Below the pieces are notes generated by a model. It was given only the letters and a program-made list of their open reading frames with translations, was not told where the DNA came from and did not search any database. From the NCBI RefSeq assembly GCF_009668025.1, contig NZ_WJXZ01000013.1, positions 124,001-188,000 of the forward strand: a stretch of 64,000 nt of DNA. Direction: 5' to 3'. Both the position numbers and the translations under genes were made by a program. This document shows positions 51,010 through 59,444 of this stretch, piece by piece. Position 1 is the stretch's first letter. Each line of letters starts with the position of its first letter. Source of the DNA: Larkinella terrae. Its GTDB lineage: Bacteria > Bacteroidota > Bacteroidia > Cytophagales > Spirosomataceae.

Positions 51010-52004
51010 AACCGTTCCAGTACGTCCGACCTACCCGACTGAAAGACGCCATCGAAGCCGTAGCATCCGACCCCAACGCCCGGTATATTGCCGGTGGTAC
51101 CAACCTCATCGACCTGATGAAACGCGGCATCGACAGCTCCGAAAAACTGGTCGATATCAACGGTTTACCGCTCAAAAAGATTGAGAAAAGGAATGGATTT
51201 CTTCGCATCGGAGCGCTGGCGCTAAACAGTCAAGTGGCTCAACACAAGCTGGTTCTGGAAAATCACCCGCTGCTGGCTCAGGCTTTGAACGCGGGCGCAT
51301 CGGGTCAGTTGCGCAACATGGCCACTGTCGGCGGCAACATTCTCCAGCGCACTCGTTGCCCCTATTTTTACGACCCGGTTTTTCCGTGTAATAAGCGAAA
51401 ACCGGGGGCTGGCTGCGGAGCGCTGGAAGGAATCAACCGAACGCACGCCATTTTTGGAGTCAGCAAAAATGATCCGACGCAAAGCTGCATCGCCGTCCAC
51501 CCAAGCGATTTCTGCGTGGCGTTATCGGCGCTGGATGCGACGGTTGTGGCGGTTGGAATACAGGGTGAACGACGAATTCCTTTTAGTAATTTTCACCGCT
51601 TACCCGAAAACCGTCCTGACCTGGACACGAATCTTGAAAAGGGTGAGTTAATCGTTGCGGTCGAAATACCGGATGCGGTTTTTACGAAGCACATTCATTA
51701 CCTGAAGATCCGCGATCGGGCGTCGTACGCCTTTGCGTTGGTATCCGTTGCAACGGCCCTCGATCTCGAAAACAACCGCATTAAATCCGCGCGACTGGCT
51801 CTGGGCGGAGTAGCTCACAAGCCCTGGCGACTGCTCGAAGTCGAAAAATCGCTGGTTGGCCAGCCGGTTTCCGAAGCAACCTTCCGGAAAGCCGCCGAAC
51901 TTGCCATGCAGGGCGCAAAAGCATTTGAGCACAATACCTATAAATTGACATTAACTCCAAACGCCATCATTCAGGCACTCAAAAACGCTGTGGCTCTGGT
52001 TTAA
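51006..52004 (+). CDS. FAD subunit of the aldehyde oxidase (PaoB/YagS-like)
   Basis: Protein of 332 residues. FAD-binding segments YIAGGTNLIDLMKRGI near 35-50 and GASGQLRNMATVGGNIL near 97-113 are typical of the xanthine dehydrogenase FAD domain. The following stretch (RCPYFYDPVFPCNKRKPGAGCGA) has the extra Cys residues that hold a 4Fe-4S cluster in PaoB. No signal peptide; it would be carried through Tat by the PaoA-like partner. It is 12 bp upstream of the large subunit gene. Confidence 0.92.
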   Translation: MKPFQYVRPTRLKDAIEAVASDPNARYIAGGTNLIDLMKRGIDSSEKLVDINGLPLKKIEKRNGFLRIGALALNSQVAQHKLVLENHPLLAQALNAGASGQLRNMATVGGNILQRTRCPYFYDPVFPCNKRKPGAGCGALEGINRTHAIFGVSKNDPTQSCIAVHPSDFCVALSALDATVVAVGIQGERRIPFSNFHRLPENRPDLDTNLEKGELIVAVEIPDAVFTKHIHYLKIRDRASYAFALVSVATALDLENNRIKSARLALGGVAHKPWRLLEVEKSLVGQPVSEATFRKAAELAMQGAKAFEHNTYKLTLTPNAIIQALKNAVALV

Positions 52005-52016
52005 CCGCGCTTTCCT

Positions 52017-54254
52017 ATGTCAAACGCCAATTTGCCCGAACCCTCTTTAGATCGCGTCGATGGTCGGCTGAAAGTTACGGGGACCGCGACGTACTCGGCT
52101 GAATACCAGTTTAAAAATCTGGCGCATGCGGTTTTGGTCACGAGCAAGATTGCCAAAGGTCGGATTACTGGTTTGGATTCCAAATTAGCTGAAGCGGCAC
52201 CGGGTGTGCTGGCGGTGATCAGTCATCTAAACTCGCCCGGCGTTCCGGGTTATCCGTCCGTCAAGCAACCTGCCGAACGGGCGCCCATCGGAACGGCGTT
52301 TCGGGTCTTTTACGATGACTTCGTTTATTTCAGCGGCCAGCCTGTTGCGGTGGTGGTTGCCCAAACGCTGGAGCAGGCCCGTCATGCGGCTTCGCTGGTC
52401 CAGGTCAATTATCAGACAGAAAAACACGAAACCGATTTCGAAGCGAACCTAGCGAAAGCTGCTGTCGCGCAGAGTGTCCAACGCAATAAAACCTCGCCTT
52501 TTCAGGATTATGACCGGGGCAATCCCGACGCGATAAAAACCGCTGAAGTCAAGCTCGAATCAACCTACGTTTTTCCGACCCAGCATCACCAGCCACTCGA
52601 GCCACACGCCATCATTGCGGTTTGGGAAGCCGACGACAAGCTGACGATTTACGATAAAAATCAGGGCGTTAAATCCGCCCAGGGCAATCTGGCATCGACC
52701 TTTAAACTGCCGCGCGAAAATGTGCAGGTCAACTCGCCCTTTATCGGTGGCGCCTTTGGGTCGGGCATCCGGGTCTGGCCGCATACCATCGCGGCCGTGT
52801 TGGCGGCAAAGAAGGTAAAACGGCCCGTCAAGCTGGTTTTAGGGCGGGAATTGATGCAAACCTCGGTGGGCTCCCGGCCTTTTACGGTGCAAAAGCTGGC
52901 GATTGGAGCGTCCAAAGATGGTTTGTTGACGGCCATTACGCACGAAGGAATCGGGCAAACGTCTACCTACGAAGAACACCTGGAACGCACGATTCTGGCG
53001 ACGCGGGCAATGTATGCCTGCCCCAATGTGTCGACTCGTTACCGCCTGCTCAATCTGGATGTCAATACGCCAACCTGGATGCGCGGCCCCGGCGATGCGA
53101 CGGGCATGTTTGCCCTGGAATCGGCCCTCGACGAAATGGCTCACGAACTTAAAATCGATCCGCTGGAGTTCCGGATTCGGAACCACGCAGACCGAGATCC
53201 CGAGCGAAATTTGCCGTGGTCAGCCAAATCGCTGAAGGAATGTTACCGCATCGGTGCCGACCAATTCGGCTGGAATAAACGAACACTCGAACCGCGCTCA
53301 ATGGAGCGAAACGGCTTGCTGGTCGGTTACGGCATGGCGTCGAGTCTGTACGGTTTTCACCGTCATCCTTCCAAAGCGAAAGCCATCATGCTGGCCGACG
53401 GTTCGGTGGTGGTGCAGAGTGCCACGATGGACATTGGACCCGGCACCGGGACGGCCATGACCCAGATTGCCGCGAAAATGCTGGGCGTGACTCCGCAGAA
53501 AATCCGGTTCGATCTGGGGGATTCCAGCTTGCCCGACGCACCCGGCCAGAACGGTTCGGCGACGATTACGAGCGTTGGCTCCGCCGTTCACGTAGCTTGT
53601 GAGTCCCTGAAAAAGAAGCTACTGGCGCTGGCAGCTGCAATGCCCGGTTCGCCACTCGCCAATAGCCGTTTTGAAGATATCACCGCAAAAACCGGTCGAA
53701 TTTTTCCGATTGCCAATCCGTCAGCAGGCATTTCCTATTCGGAAATTTTAAAATACCATCGGTTACCGCAGGTGGAGGTCACGGAAGAATCAAAACCGGG
53801 GCCGGAGCGCGACCAGTATTCGATGTATTCGTTCGGCTGCCATTTCGTTGAGGTACAGGTCAATCCGCTGACGTTTGAGGTTCGGGTAACGCGGGTGGTC
53901 ACTTGTGCGGATGTCGGAAAAATCATCAATTACAAAACCGCCCGCAGCCAGTCCATCGGCGGCATTGTGGGCGGAATCGGCATGGCATTGATGGAAGAAT
54001 CCGTAATGGATCACCGGTTTGGACGCTACGTGAACACGGATTTTGCTGGTTACCACATCCCCGTTCACGCCGATATTCCGCAGATTGAGGTGTATTATGT
54101 GGATCAGCCGGATGTATACGTAAATCCGATTGGCTCCAAAGGACTGGGCGAAATTGCGATTGTCGGGGTGGCGGCTGCCGTTGCCAATGCGGTTTTTCAC
54201 GCGACAGGAAAACGGGTTCGACAGTTGCCGATTACAGTTGATAAGCTGGTGTAA
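52017..54254 (+). CDS. molybdenum-cofactor subunit of the aldehyde oxidase (PaoC/YagR-like)
   Basis: Protein of 745 residues in the xanthine dehydrogenase/aldehyde oxidase family with the usual Mo-binding segments (PFIGGAFGSGIRVWPH; TWMRGPGDATGMFALES; GSKGLGEIAIVGVAAAVANA, whose KGLGE has the catalytic Glu). No signal peptide, as expected for a partner exported with PaoA. It oxidises aldehydes to carboxylates; in this locus it could turn an aldose or aldehyde to an acid. Moco synthesis and XdhC-type maturation genes are not in the window. Confidence 0.93.
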   Translation: MSNANLPEPSLDRVDGRLKVTGTATYSAEYQFKNLAHAVLVTSKIAKGRITGLDSKLAEAAPGVLAVISHLNSPGVPGYPSVKQPAERAPIGTAFRVFYDDFVYFSGQPVAVVVAQTLEQARHAASLVQVNYQTEKHETDFEANLAKAAVAQSVQRNKTSPFQDYDRGNPDAIKTAEVKLESTYVFPTQHHQPLEPHAIIAVWEADDKLTIYDKNQGVKSAQGNLASTFKLPRENVQVNSPFIGGAFGSGIRVWPHTIAAVLAAKKVKRPVKLVLGRELMQTSVGSRPFTVQKLAIGASKDGLLTAITHEGIGQTSTYEEHLERTILATRAMYACPNVSTRYRLLNLDVNTPTWMRGPGDATGMFALESALDEMAHELKIDPLEFRIRNHADRDPERNLPWSAKSLKECYRIGADQFGWNKRTLEPRSMERNGLLVGYGMASSLYGFHRHPSKAKAIMLADGSVVVQSATMDIGPGTGTAMTQIAAKMLGVTPQKIRFDLGDSSLPDAPGQNGSATITSVGSAVHVACESLKKKLLALAAAMPGSPLANSRFEDITAKTGRIFPIANPSAGISYSEILKYHRLPQVEVTEESKPGPERDQYSMYSFGCHFVEVQVNPLTFEVRVTRVVTCADVGKIINYKTARSQSIGGIVGGIGMALMEESVMDHRFGRYVNTDFAGYHIPVHADIPQIEVYYVDQPDVYVNPIGSKGLGEIAIVGVAAAVANAVFHATGKRVRQLPITVDKLV

Positions 54255-54291
54255 CATCGGCGAATGGCCTGTTCAAATAACGGTTCTGTTC

Positions 54292-54374
54292 ATTCGCATA
54301 AATGGATGCGACCGGCATCCGTGACGGTCCGTAGGTTTGTGGTGACCAACACAAATCACACCATCCATGCGAAT
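54292..54374 (+). promoter_or_regulatory. possible three-way-junction leader that includes the start codon
   Basis: ATTCGCAT (54292-54299) pairs with ATGCGAAT (54367-54374), and GGATG (54304-54308) with CATCC (54362-54366), giving a 13-bp stem with a 4-nt bulge. Inside lie two further hairpins, GACCG/CGGTC (54310-54314 with 54325-54329) and TTTGTG/CACAAA (54336-54341 with 54350-54355). The ATG of the next gene (54367) is in the closing stem. It may control translation, or it may be a DNA repeat. Confidence 0.5.
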
Positions 54375-55206
54375 AAAATCACTAAGAAAAGCGGTCGCCA
54401 GCCTGCTGATTGGCCTTGCGGCACTGAGCGTCACCAACTGCAAAAAATCCGAAATTGATCCGGCTGATTTGGCTGCAACTTGCAAACTATCGGAAGTCGA
54501 CCGGGGCAACGGCACCAGGCAACAATATGAATACAACGCGGACGGTTATGTCAGCAAATGGACGATCAACTTCACAGAATCCGCTGAGAAACACACGTTT
54601 GTTTATCTATTTGGCTACAACAACCGCCATCAGATAACGGGGGCAAAAATTACAATTGACGGGAAATCGCCTGACGAGATAAGTAAATGGTCGATCGGTA
54701 ACAAAATTGAGTGCAGCTGGACGAACGGCAAACTGACGCAGGTTCGGGATATGGTCGATGAGGACGTCTATTTTACTACTTCGCTCACGTACGATGCTTC
54801 GGGACGAATCACCCGCTTACTTTGCGAACCTGCCGACCGGAGTCAGACGTCGTTTGAAAAAACGTACACCTATGATGCTGACGAAAATTTCAAATACTAC
54901 TACCTGGACGATGGCGTAAAACTGGATTATGATGACATTACAGTAGATAAAACCAGTCAAAGTGCGGAATCGCTCCTGGCGAATCGGGGCCTGCCTTTTG
55001 ACTTTTTCAACCTGATTCCCTGGCGGACGTACAATCTCAAAAAATACGATTCCTATTATTTTGACAAAACCGGCAAACCGGTTTTAGCCAGATCCTACCA
55101 GATCACCAACCTCGTTAAAAACAAGCATAATATCGTCACTTCCCAAACAGTGGAAGAAGGTGGTAACAAGCGAGTGAATACTTTTTCGTTGATGGATTGC
55201 GATTAA
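54367..55206 (+). CDS. lipoprotein with YD-repeat-like strands
   Basis: Protein of 279 residues. Signal (MRIKSLRKAVASLLIGLAALS) with lipobox TNC near Cys25. The mature part has loosely repeated strands such as RQQYEYNADGYVSKW, LTYDASGRITRL and KTYTYDADENFKYY that resemble YD/RHS-type repeats, a pattern common in Bacteroidetes surface lipoproteins. Function unknown. Its start codon lies in the stem of a candidate folded leader, and a REP-like composite follows. Confidence 0.85.
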   Translation: MRIKSLRKAVASLLIGLAALSVTNCKKSEIDPADLAATCKLSEVDRGNGTRQQYEYNADGYVSKWTINFTESAEKHTFVYLFGYNNRHQITGAKITIDGKSPDEISKWSIGNKIECSWTNGKLTQVRDMVDEDVYFTTSLTYDASGRITRLLCEPADRSQTSFEKTYTYDADENFKYYYLDDGVKLDYDDITVDKTSQSAESLLANRGLPFDFFNLIPWRTYNLKKYDSYYFDKTGKPVLARSYQITNLVKNKHNIVTSQTVEEGGNKRVNTFSLMDCD

Positions 55207-55231
55207 GATATCTTGTAAAGAATCTTTATTA

Positions 55232-55383
55232 GTCGCGTAGCGACGGAATGTTTGTAGAAAATAAAGCTTGCTTATTTTACCTAGGTCGCGTAGCGACCCA
55301 ACAAAACTTTACATTAAATCGCTACGCGACCCACCTTTGGTATGCATTGGCTATGGGCTACAAACATTCAGTCGCTACGCGAC
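55232..55383. repeat. REP-like composite of nested palindromes (element H)
   Basis: Four copies of the GTCGCGTAGCGAC motif (two direct, 55232-55244 and 55284-55298; two inverted, 55319-55331 and 55371-55383) lie in a nested order. The outer pair is extended: GACGGAATGTTTGTAG (55242-55257) faces CTACAAACATTC (55358-55369). The inner pair forms a second inverted repeat. It resembles REP elements and the doublets known as REPINs; no transposase of the RAYT type is in the window. Confidence 0.85.
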
Positions 55384-55442
55384 TTATAACAGTTAGAGCT
55401 TACTTTTAATGGCAAAAAGAAGCGACTCTATAAAATTTCTCC

Positions 55443-57194
55443 TTAGCGAATAATCCGCACCTCTTTCGGACCTGAAACATCAGTCTGAATTTTGCCGCTG
55501 GCCAGTTTGGTGTGTTTCACTTTGACAATTCCGTAGGGCGTTGGGAATGTGCCTTCGGCAAACGTTAAATCTTCCAGATGCGGCTCAATTTTGATGGCTT
55601 TGCAACCCGGTTCCACCACTTTGATGCCCAGCACGTGCTCCGTCAGCCAGGGTGTCGGGCCGGACGCCCAGCCGTGCGCCAGACTGTGCCGAAAACCGAC
55701 GTAGCAATAGGCTCCGCAATCGCCGTGGATATCTTTCTGACCTTCTTTGACCAGTTCATCGATGCGGCCGGTGTTCTTCACCCAATCCAGGTTAAAGTCC
55801 TCCCAAAACGATGTAGCGCCCAGGTTGAGCATACCGCCCCAGAACTCGCGGATGTTGGCCAGAGCGGTTTTGTAATCCCCCGCCTGGGCCTGCGCCTGAA
55901 GCATGTAATACCCATAAAAGGTTGAGAAATTGTGCGCACCGTTCACGGCCAGAACGTCTTTGTTGGCTTTTTCGGCAGGCACCAAACCGGACAAGGCAAG
56001 CAAAGCCGCGCCCTGCTTGGAGTTGTTTGGATCGGGAACGTACTGCTTCAATCGGGCGACGGCCTCCGTACATTTTTTAGCCGTTGCCGGGTCGTTCAAA
56101 ATGCGACTCAGCTCCCCGGCGGCATTCAGCGAAAGCACCATCATCGACTGCAATCCGGCGTGAATGCCCTTCGGATTCTCGCTCGACGGCCAGTCCAGAA
56201 ACCGTGTTCCGTCCAGTTTTTCACTGTTTTTATCGTCAATTTTCTGAATCAGCAGATTCACCAGTTTGACCAGATACGGTTGCTGCTGTTTCAGGTAATC
56301 GAGCTTGCCATTGTGCAGATACCAGTCTTTCTGAATCAGAATCCACCACATCGAATACGTGCTGATGCCGTTCATCCAGCCGGGCAAGGGCGTGATGTCG
56401 CGCGCCAGATCCAGGCTTTTCGGCACGACTTCGTTGTACCCAAAAACCGCATTGATGGTCGAAACTTCGGGATGCATATCACCCACCCACACCAGCCGGT
56501 CGCGCTTGATGCCGTCCCAGAGGTAGTCCTGCATGTTGAGGTGGACTGTGTAAGCGCCGGTTGCCCAGATTTTATTCAGCAGGTCGTCGCTGCTGTGAAA
56601 CGAGCCGAGGTAGGGAATATCCCGAAAAACAAAAATCGCCCGTATCTCTTTCAGTAACAACTCCGTATCACCGTCCACGAGGTCAATGCGAACGAAGCGA
56701 AAACCGGTATTGCCGATTTCGAGTTTGCCCAGCCACGGCACCTGCACCGTTAGATCCCGGATGGCGTGGTCGTTGGTCGCGTTTTGTTTCGGTTCGATGG
56801 TCGACATGGCCTCACTGGCCGATTCGCCAAACCGGATGCGGACCGTGATCGGCTTGCTTTCTTTCCATTGGCCCGTCACAATCTGCAAACCGCCGTGCAA
56901 TTCCCGCCCAAAATCGAGCAGCAGACTCGGTTTGCCAGTCCCGTCGCTCTTCAGCGAACACATGTCTTTCCCCGACAGATCGGCCTGGCCATTTCCCACT
57001 TTCAGCAGTCGTTCGGCATTCCGAATGGTACCAGTTTGCCATAAAATACGGACGGGCGACAAAAACCGCCGAACCGTGGCTTCCGATTGCGCCTGCTGCG
57101 CGCGGGAGTTTTCAAAAATCGGTGGAAGCTGGGCCTGAGAAACTCCGGTCAGGGCAAGGCAAAAGAAGAAGAGAAGCGAGTACGTTTTTTTCAT
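55443..57194 (-). CDS. glycoside hydrolase, alpha-L-rhamnosidase-like (GH78)
   Basis: Protein of 583 residues with a Sec signal (MKKTYSLLFFFCLALTGVSQAQ). An N-terminal strand domain (about 30-190, including LLDFGRELHGGLQI) precedes a six-hairpin barrel (about 200-500: DDLLNKIWATGAYTVHLNMQDYLWDGIKRDRLVWVGDMHPEV; GATSFWEDFN; YCYVGFRHSLAHGWASGPTPWL). The GH78 acid/base Glu is probably in the WDGIKRDRLVWVGDM or SFWEDF part. It acts in the periplasm on rhamnose-containing glycans or a related sugar. Last of a three-gene minus-strand series with the PHP-like and HAD genes. Confidence 0.85.
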   Translation of the reverse strand: MKKTYSLLFFFCLALTGVSQAQLPPIFENSRAQQAQSEATVRRFLSPVRILWQTGTIRNAERLLKVGNGQADLSGKDMCSLKSDGTGKPSLLLDFGRELHGGLQIVTGQWKESKPITVRIRFGESASEAMSTIEPKQNATNDHAIRDLTVQVPWLGKLEIGNTGFRFVRIDLVDGDTELLLKEIRAIFVFRDIPYLGSFHSSDDLLNKIWATGAYTVHLNMQDYLWDGIKRDRLVWVGDMHPEVSTINAVFGYNEVVPKSLDLARDITPLPGWMNGISTYSMWWILIQKDWYLHNGKLDYLKQQQPYLVKLVNLLIQKIDDKNSEKLDGTRFLDWPSSENPKGIHAGLQSMMVLSLNAAGELSRILNDPATAKKCTEAVARLKQYVPDPNNSKQGAALLALSGLVPAEKANKDVLAVNGAHNFSTFYGYYMLQAQAQAGDYKTALANIREFWGGMLNLGATSFWEDFNLDWVKNTGRIDELVKEGQKDIHGDCGAYCYVGFRHSLAHGWASGPTPWLTEHVLGIKVVEPGCKAIKIEPHLEDLTFAEGTFPTPYGIVKVKHTKLASGKIQTDVSGPKEVRIIR

Positions 57195-57246
57195 AGTAGT
57201 TACTAAAGGGCACTTTTGGATTTAGGGACAAAAGTAATTGGTAAAC

Positions 57247-57330
57247 ATGGACGATTGACCATCGACGGCCGACCGCCGACCATCGTCAATGGTCAATCGT
57301 CAATGGTCAATCGTCAATCGTCAATCGTCA
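57247..57330. repeat. intergenic palindrome F (GGTCAATCGTCAAT units)
   Basis: Left arm from 57247 (units GACCAT/GACGAT) and right arm to 57330 (tandem TCAATGGTCAATCGTCAATCG) pair imperfectly with a GACCGCCGACC-rich centre. It lies immediately before the stop codon of the PHP-like gene (57332-57334) and about 50 bp upstream of the rhamnosidase-like start. Shares units with palindrome C. Confidence 0.85.
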
Positions 57331-57331
57331 T

Positions 57332-59410
57332 TCACTCCAGCCAAACCTGCTGCGTAAATGCTCCATTCACTGCGGCATCCCAGATTTCCACGCGAACCCA
57401 TTTTTTGCCTTTCAGATTCGTGTTGAAGGTAAATTTCTGTTTGCCAAACGGCAGCGTTTTGGTCAGATCGATTCGTTCGCGGAAAACCGCTTTGCCATCG
57501 CCCGAGACGATTTCGGCAAACGTTAGCGGGAACGTCCAGTCCACGTCCAGTACGATGTCGGTTTTTCCATCCGCCGGCAATCTTACGGCTTCACCGGCCC
57601 CTTTTCCGTTCACCGAAAACGCCGGAAACAGCACCTCGCCGGTGGTCACGAAGAACTTGCCCTGCTTCATCGCATCCAGAATCGGCTGCCAGCCCTGACT
57701 GAATTCCGGCAGTTTATCCAGTTGCAAATAGTTGACGTTGAGGTGGGCATAGGTTTCATTTTCCGGTTCCATCGTAAAAATATCCGACTCGGCGATGACG
57801 TGCTTTTTGTGTCCCCAATTCGCCATATCGTCCATCAAATCCAGCACCCGGCGACTCAGGCGTGGTTCCGACAAATCGGCCGGAATGTTTTTCCAGGCGG
57901 CCCCAAAGAAATGATCGGATTTAAAAAACTCCTCTTCCTTGTATTTATCGGGATAACCGGTCGAGCCTTTCGTACGGGCGTGAGCGGTCCAGGCTAAGCC
58001 GTTTTCTAATTGCAGCAGTTTCAGCATGTCGTCTTTATCGGCAATCCGGTACACTTTTCCGTAGGTCGGGTCCTGCGTCATGAACGGCATTTCCGGTTTT
58101 CGCGACATGATCCAGTAAATTGGTTTCGGGAAAAACTCCAGCCAGTGACCGCCGAAAAAGTTGTTGGGTTCTTCGCCCGGAAGCAGCAGAAAGTCTTTGG
58201 TAGACAGCCGTTTACATTGCTCAAATAATGCCTTCAACTCCCGCAGCCGCAAACTATCCGGACCTTTGGGGTGGCCGGGTCCATGAAATTCCGCCAGGTG
58301 GACAATGTCGACCCCCGAGTTTTTGAACACATCCACGAAGGCCGGTTTTTCGGGAATCGGTTTGTTCGCCAGCACCACGCTCATCGTGAATTCATTATGA
58401 AAATGGCTCGACATGGTTTTGTAACCGGCCACCTTCGGGTACTTGTCGTTGTGCGTAAATTTCTTGACTTCGTCCAGCGTTTTGCCCGGATCATCGGTAC
58501 TTAACAGACAGAAAAAATTGAGCCGCTGGCGGGTTTTCGGCGGAGCGTTGACCCACGGAACCCAGCGCCGGTCGCCCATCAGATCCTGTCGAATTCCGAT
58601 CCCGAAATCCGGAACGAGACTGCGGTAGCCGGAACCGTGCCAGGTAAAATCCAGGTTAAACGCTTCGTCCAGCGGATAAAAATACTGATGGGGCGCCGGA
58701 AAAACCGCCAGACTACCCTGATCGCTGACGCCGATGATGGTGCGGTATTTGACCGTCTGCGCTTTGTTGGGTTCTTTCAAATCGGCTGGAATACGTTGTA
58801 ACTTATTTTCAGTATCCGACCACGCGATGTTTTTCCAGACCGGCACTTTCGTAACCAAGCCGGCATCGTACAGAATGGCCGTCGAATCCACCTCCGTCGC
58901 CATCACGGCGGCCACGTTGAACAGCGGGCTGCCGTTGTAAACCGTAATTTCAATATCGCCTTTGAACGTAGCCGCCTGGACTTCGGAAATCCGAACGATG
59001 GTGCGCGTCCCGACGGTTTTGACGCTCGCGCTCCGTTTGTCGAGCGCCACGGCGTACGACTTGTGGGGCAGCCGATTGGTTTTGTCGAAAAAGATGTTCC
59101 AGCCATTTTGGGAGATCAGATCCCGTTTGCCCACGGTCAGTACAAATGCCGGATCGAGCGCTTTGGCAATCTCTTTAAATGCTCCCTGCTGCGAAAGCTG
59201 AATGCTGTTGAAGAGCGGTTTTTCCTTTTCCAGATTAATCACCAGCTTCCCTTTTTCCTTCGCAGTAGCGGGCCAGCTTACCACCAGATTAGTGCCCTGC
59301 CTGACAACGGTGGCGCCGTCATGTTTCTGAAAACCGGTCATATCTACCCGCACCTGGGCCTGCGTAATCAAACCGGACAGGGCGAATAACAAGAAAAGAT
59401 ATTTTTTCAT
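57332..59410 (-). CDS. secreted PHP-like metallohydrolase
   Basis: Protein of about 692 residues with a Sec signal (MKKYLFLLFALSGLITQAQ). The first 300 residues are strand-rich and of unknown type. The middle (about 330-560) has a PHP-like set of metal ligands: SHFHNEF (HxH), VHLAEFHG, LPGEEPNNFFGGHWLEF, AWTAHAR and ESDIF. The last 120 residues form another strand domain with NGKGAGEAVRLPADG. PHP-family enzymes hydrolyse phosphoesters with two or three metals; the substrate is not known. ATG at 59410 chosen at the signal; 34 bp follow the HAD gene. Confidence 0.7.
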   Translation of the reverse strand: MKKYLFLLFALSGLITQAQVRVDMTGFQKHDGATVVRQGTNLVVSWPATAKEKGKLVINLEKEKPLFNSIQLSQQGAFKEIAKALDPAFVLTVGKRDLISQNGWNIFFDKTNRLPHKSYAVALDKRSASVKTVGTRTIVRISEVQAATFKGDIEITVYNGSPLFNVAAVMATEVDSTAILYDAGLVTKVPVWKNIAWSDTENKLQRIPADLKEPNKAQTVKYRTIIGVSDQGSLAVFPAPHQYFYPLDEAFNLDFTWHGSGYRSLVPDFGIGIRQDLMGDRRWVPWVNAPPKTRQRLNFFCLLSTDDPGKTLDEVKKFTHNDKYPKVAGYKTMSSHFHNEFTMSVVLANKPIPEKPAFVDVFKNSGVDIVHLAEFHGPGHPKGPDSLRLRELKALFEQCKRLSTKDFLLLPGEEPNNFFGGHWLEFFPKPIYWIMSRKPEMPFMTQDPTYGKVYRIADKDDMLKLLQLENGLAWTAHARTKGSTGYPDKYKEEEFFKSDHFFGAAWKNIPADLSEPRLSRRVLDLMDDMANWGHKKHVIAESDIFTMEPENETYAHLNVNYLQLDKLPEFSQGWQPILDAMKQGKFFVTTGEVLFPAFSVNGKGAGEAVRLPADGKTDIVLDVDWTFPLTFAEIVSGDGKAVFRERIDLTKTLPFGKQKFTFNTNLKGKKWVRVEIWDAAVNGAFTQQVWLE

Positions 59411-59444
59411 AAACGGAGGTTTAGGATAGTGAAAATCAGACATT

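Noticed and set aside
55232-55383. CRISPR array
   Set aside because: Four palindromic motifs of unequal spacing and opposite orientation; no constant spacer length and no cas gene.
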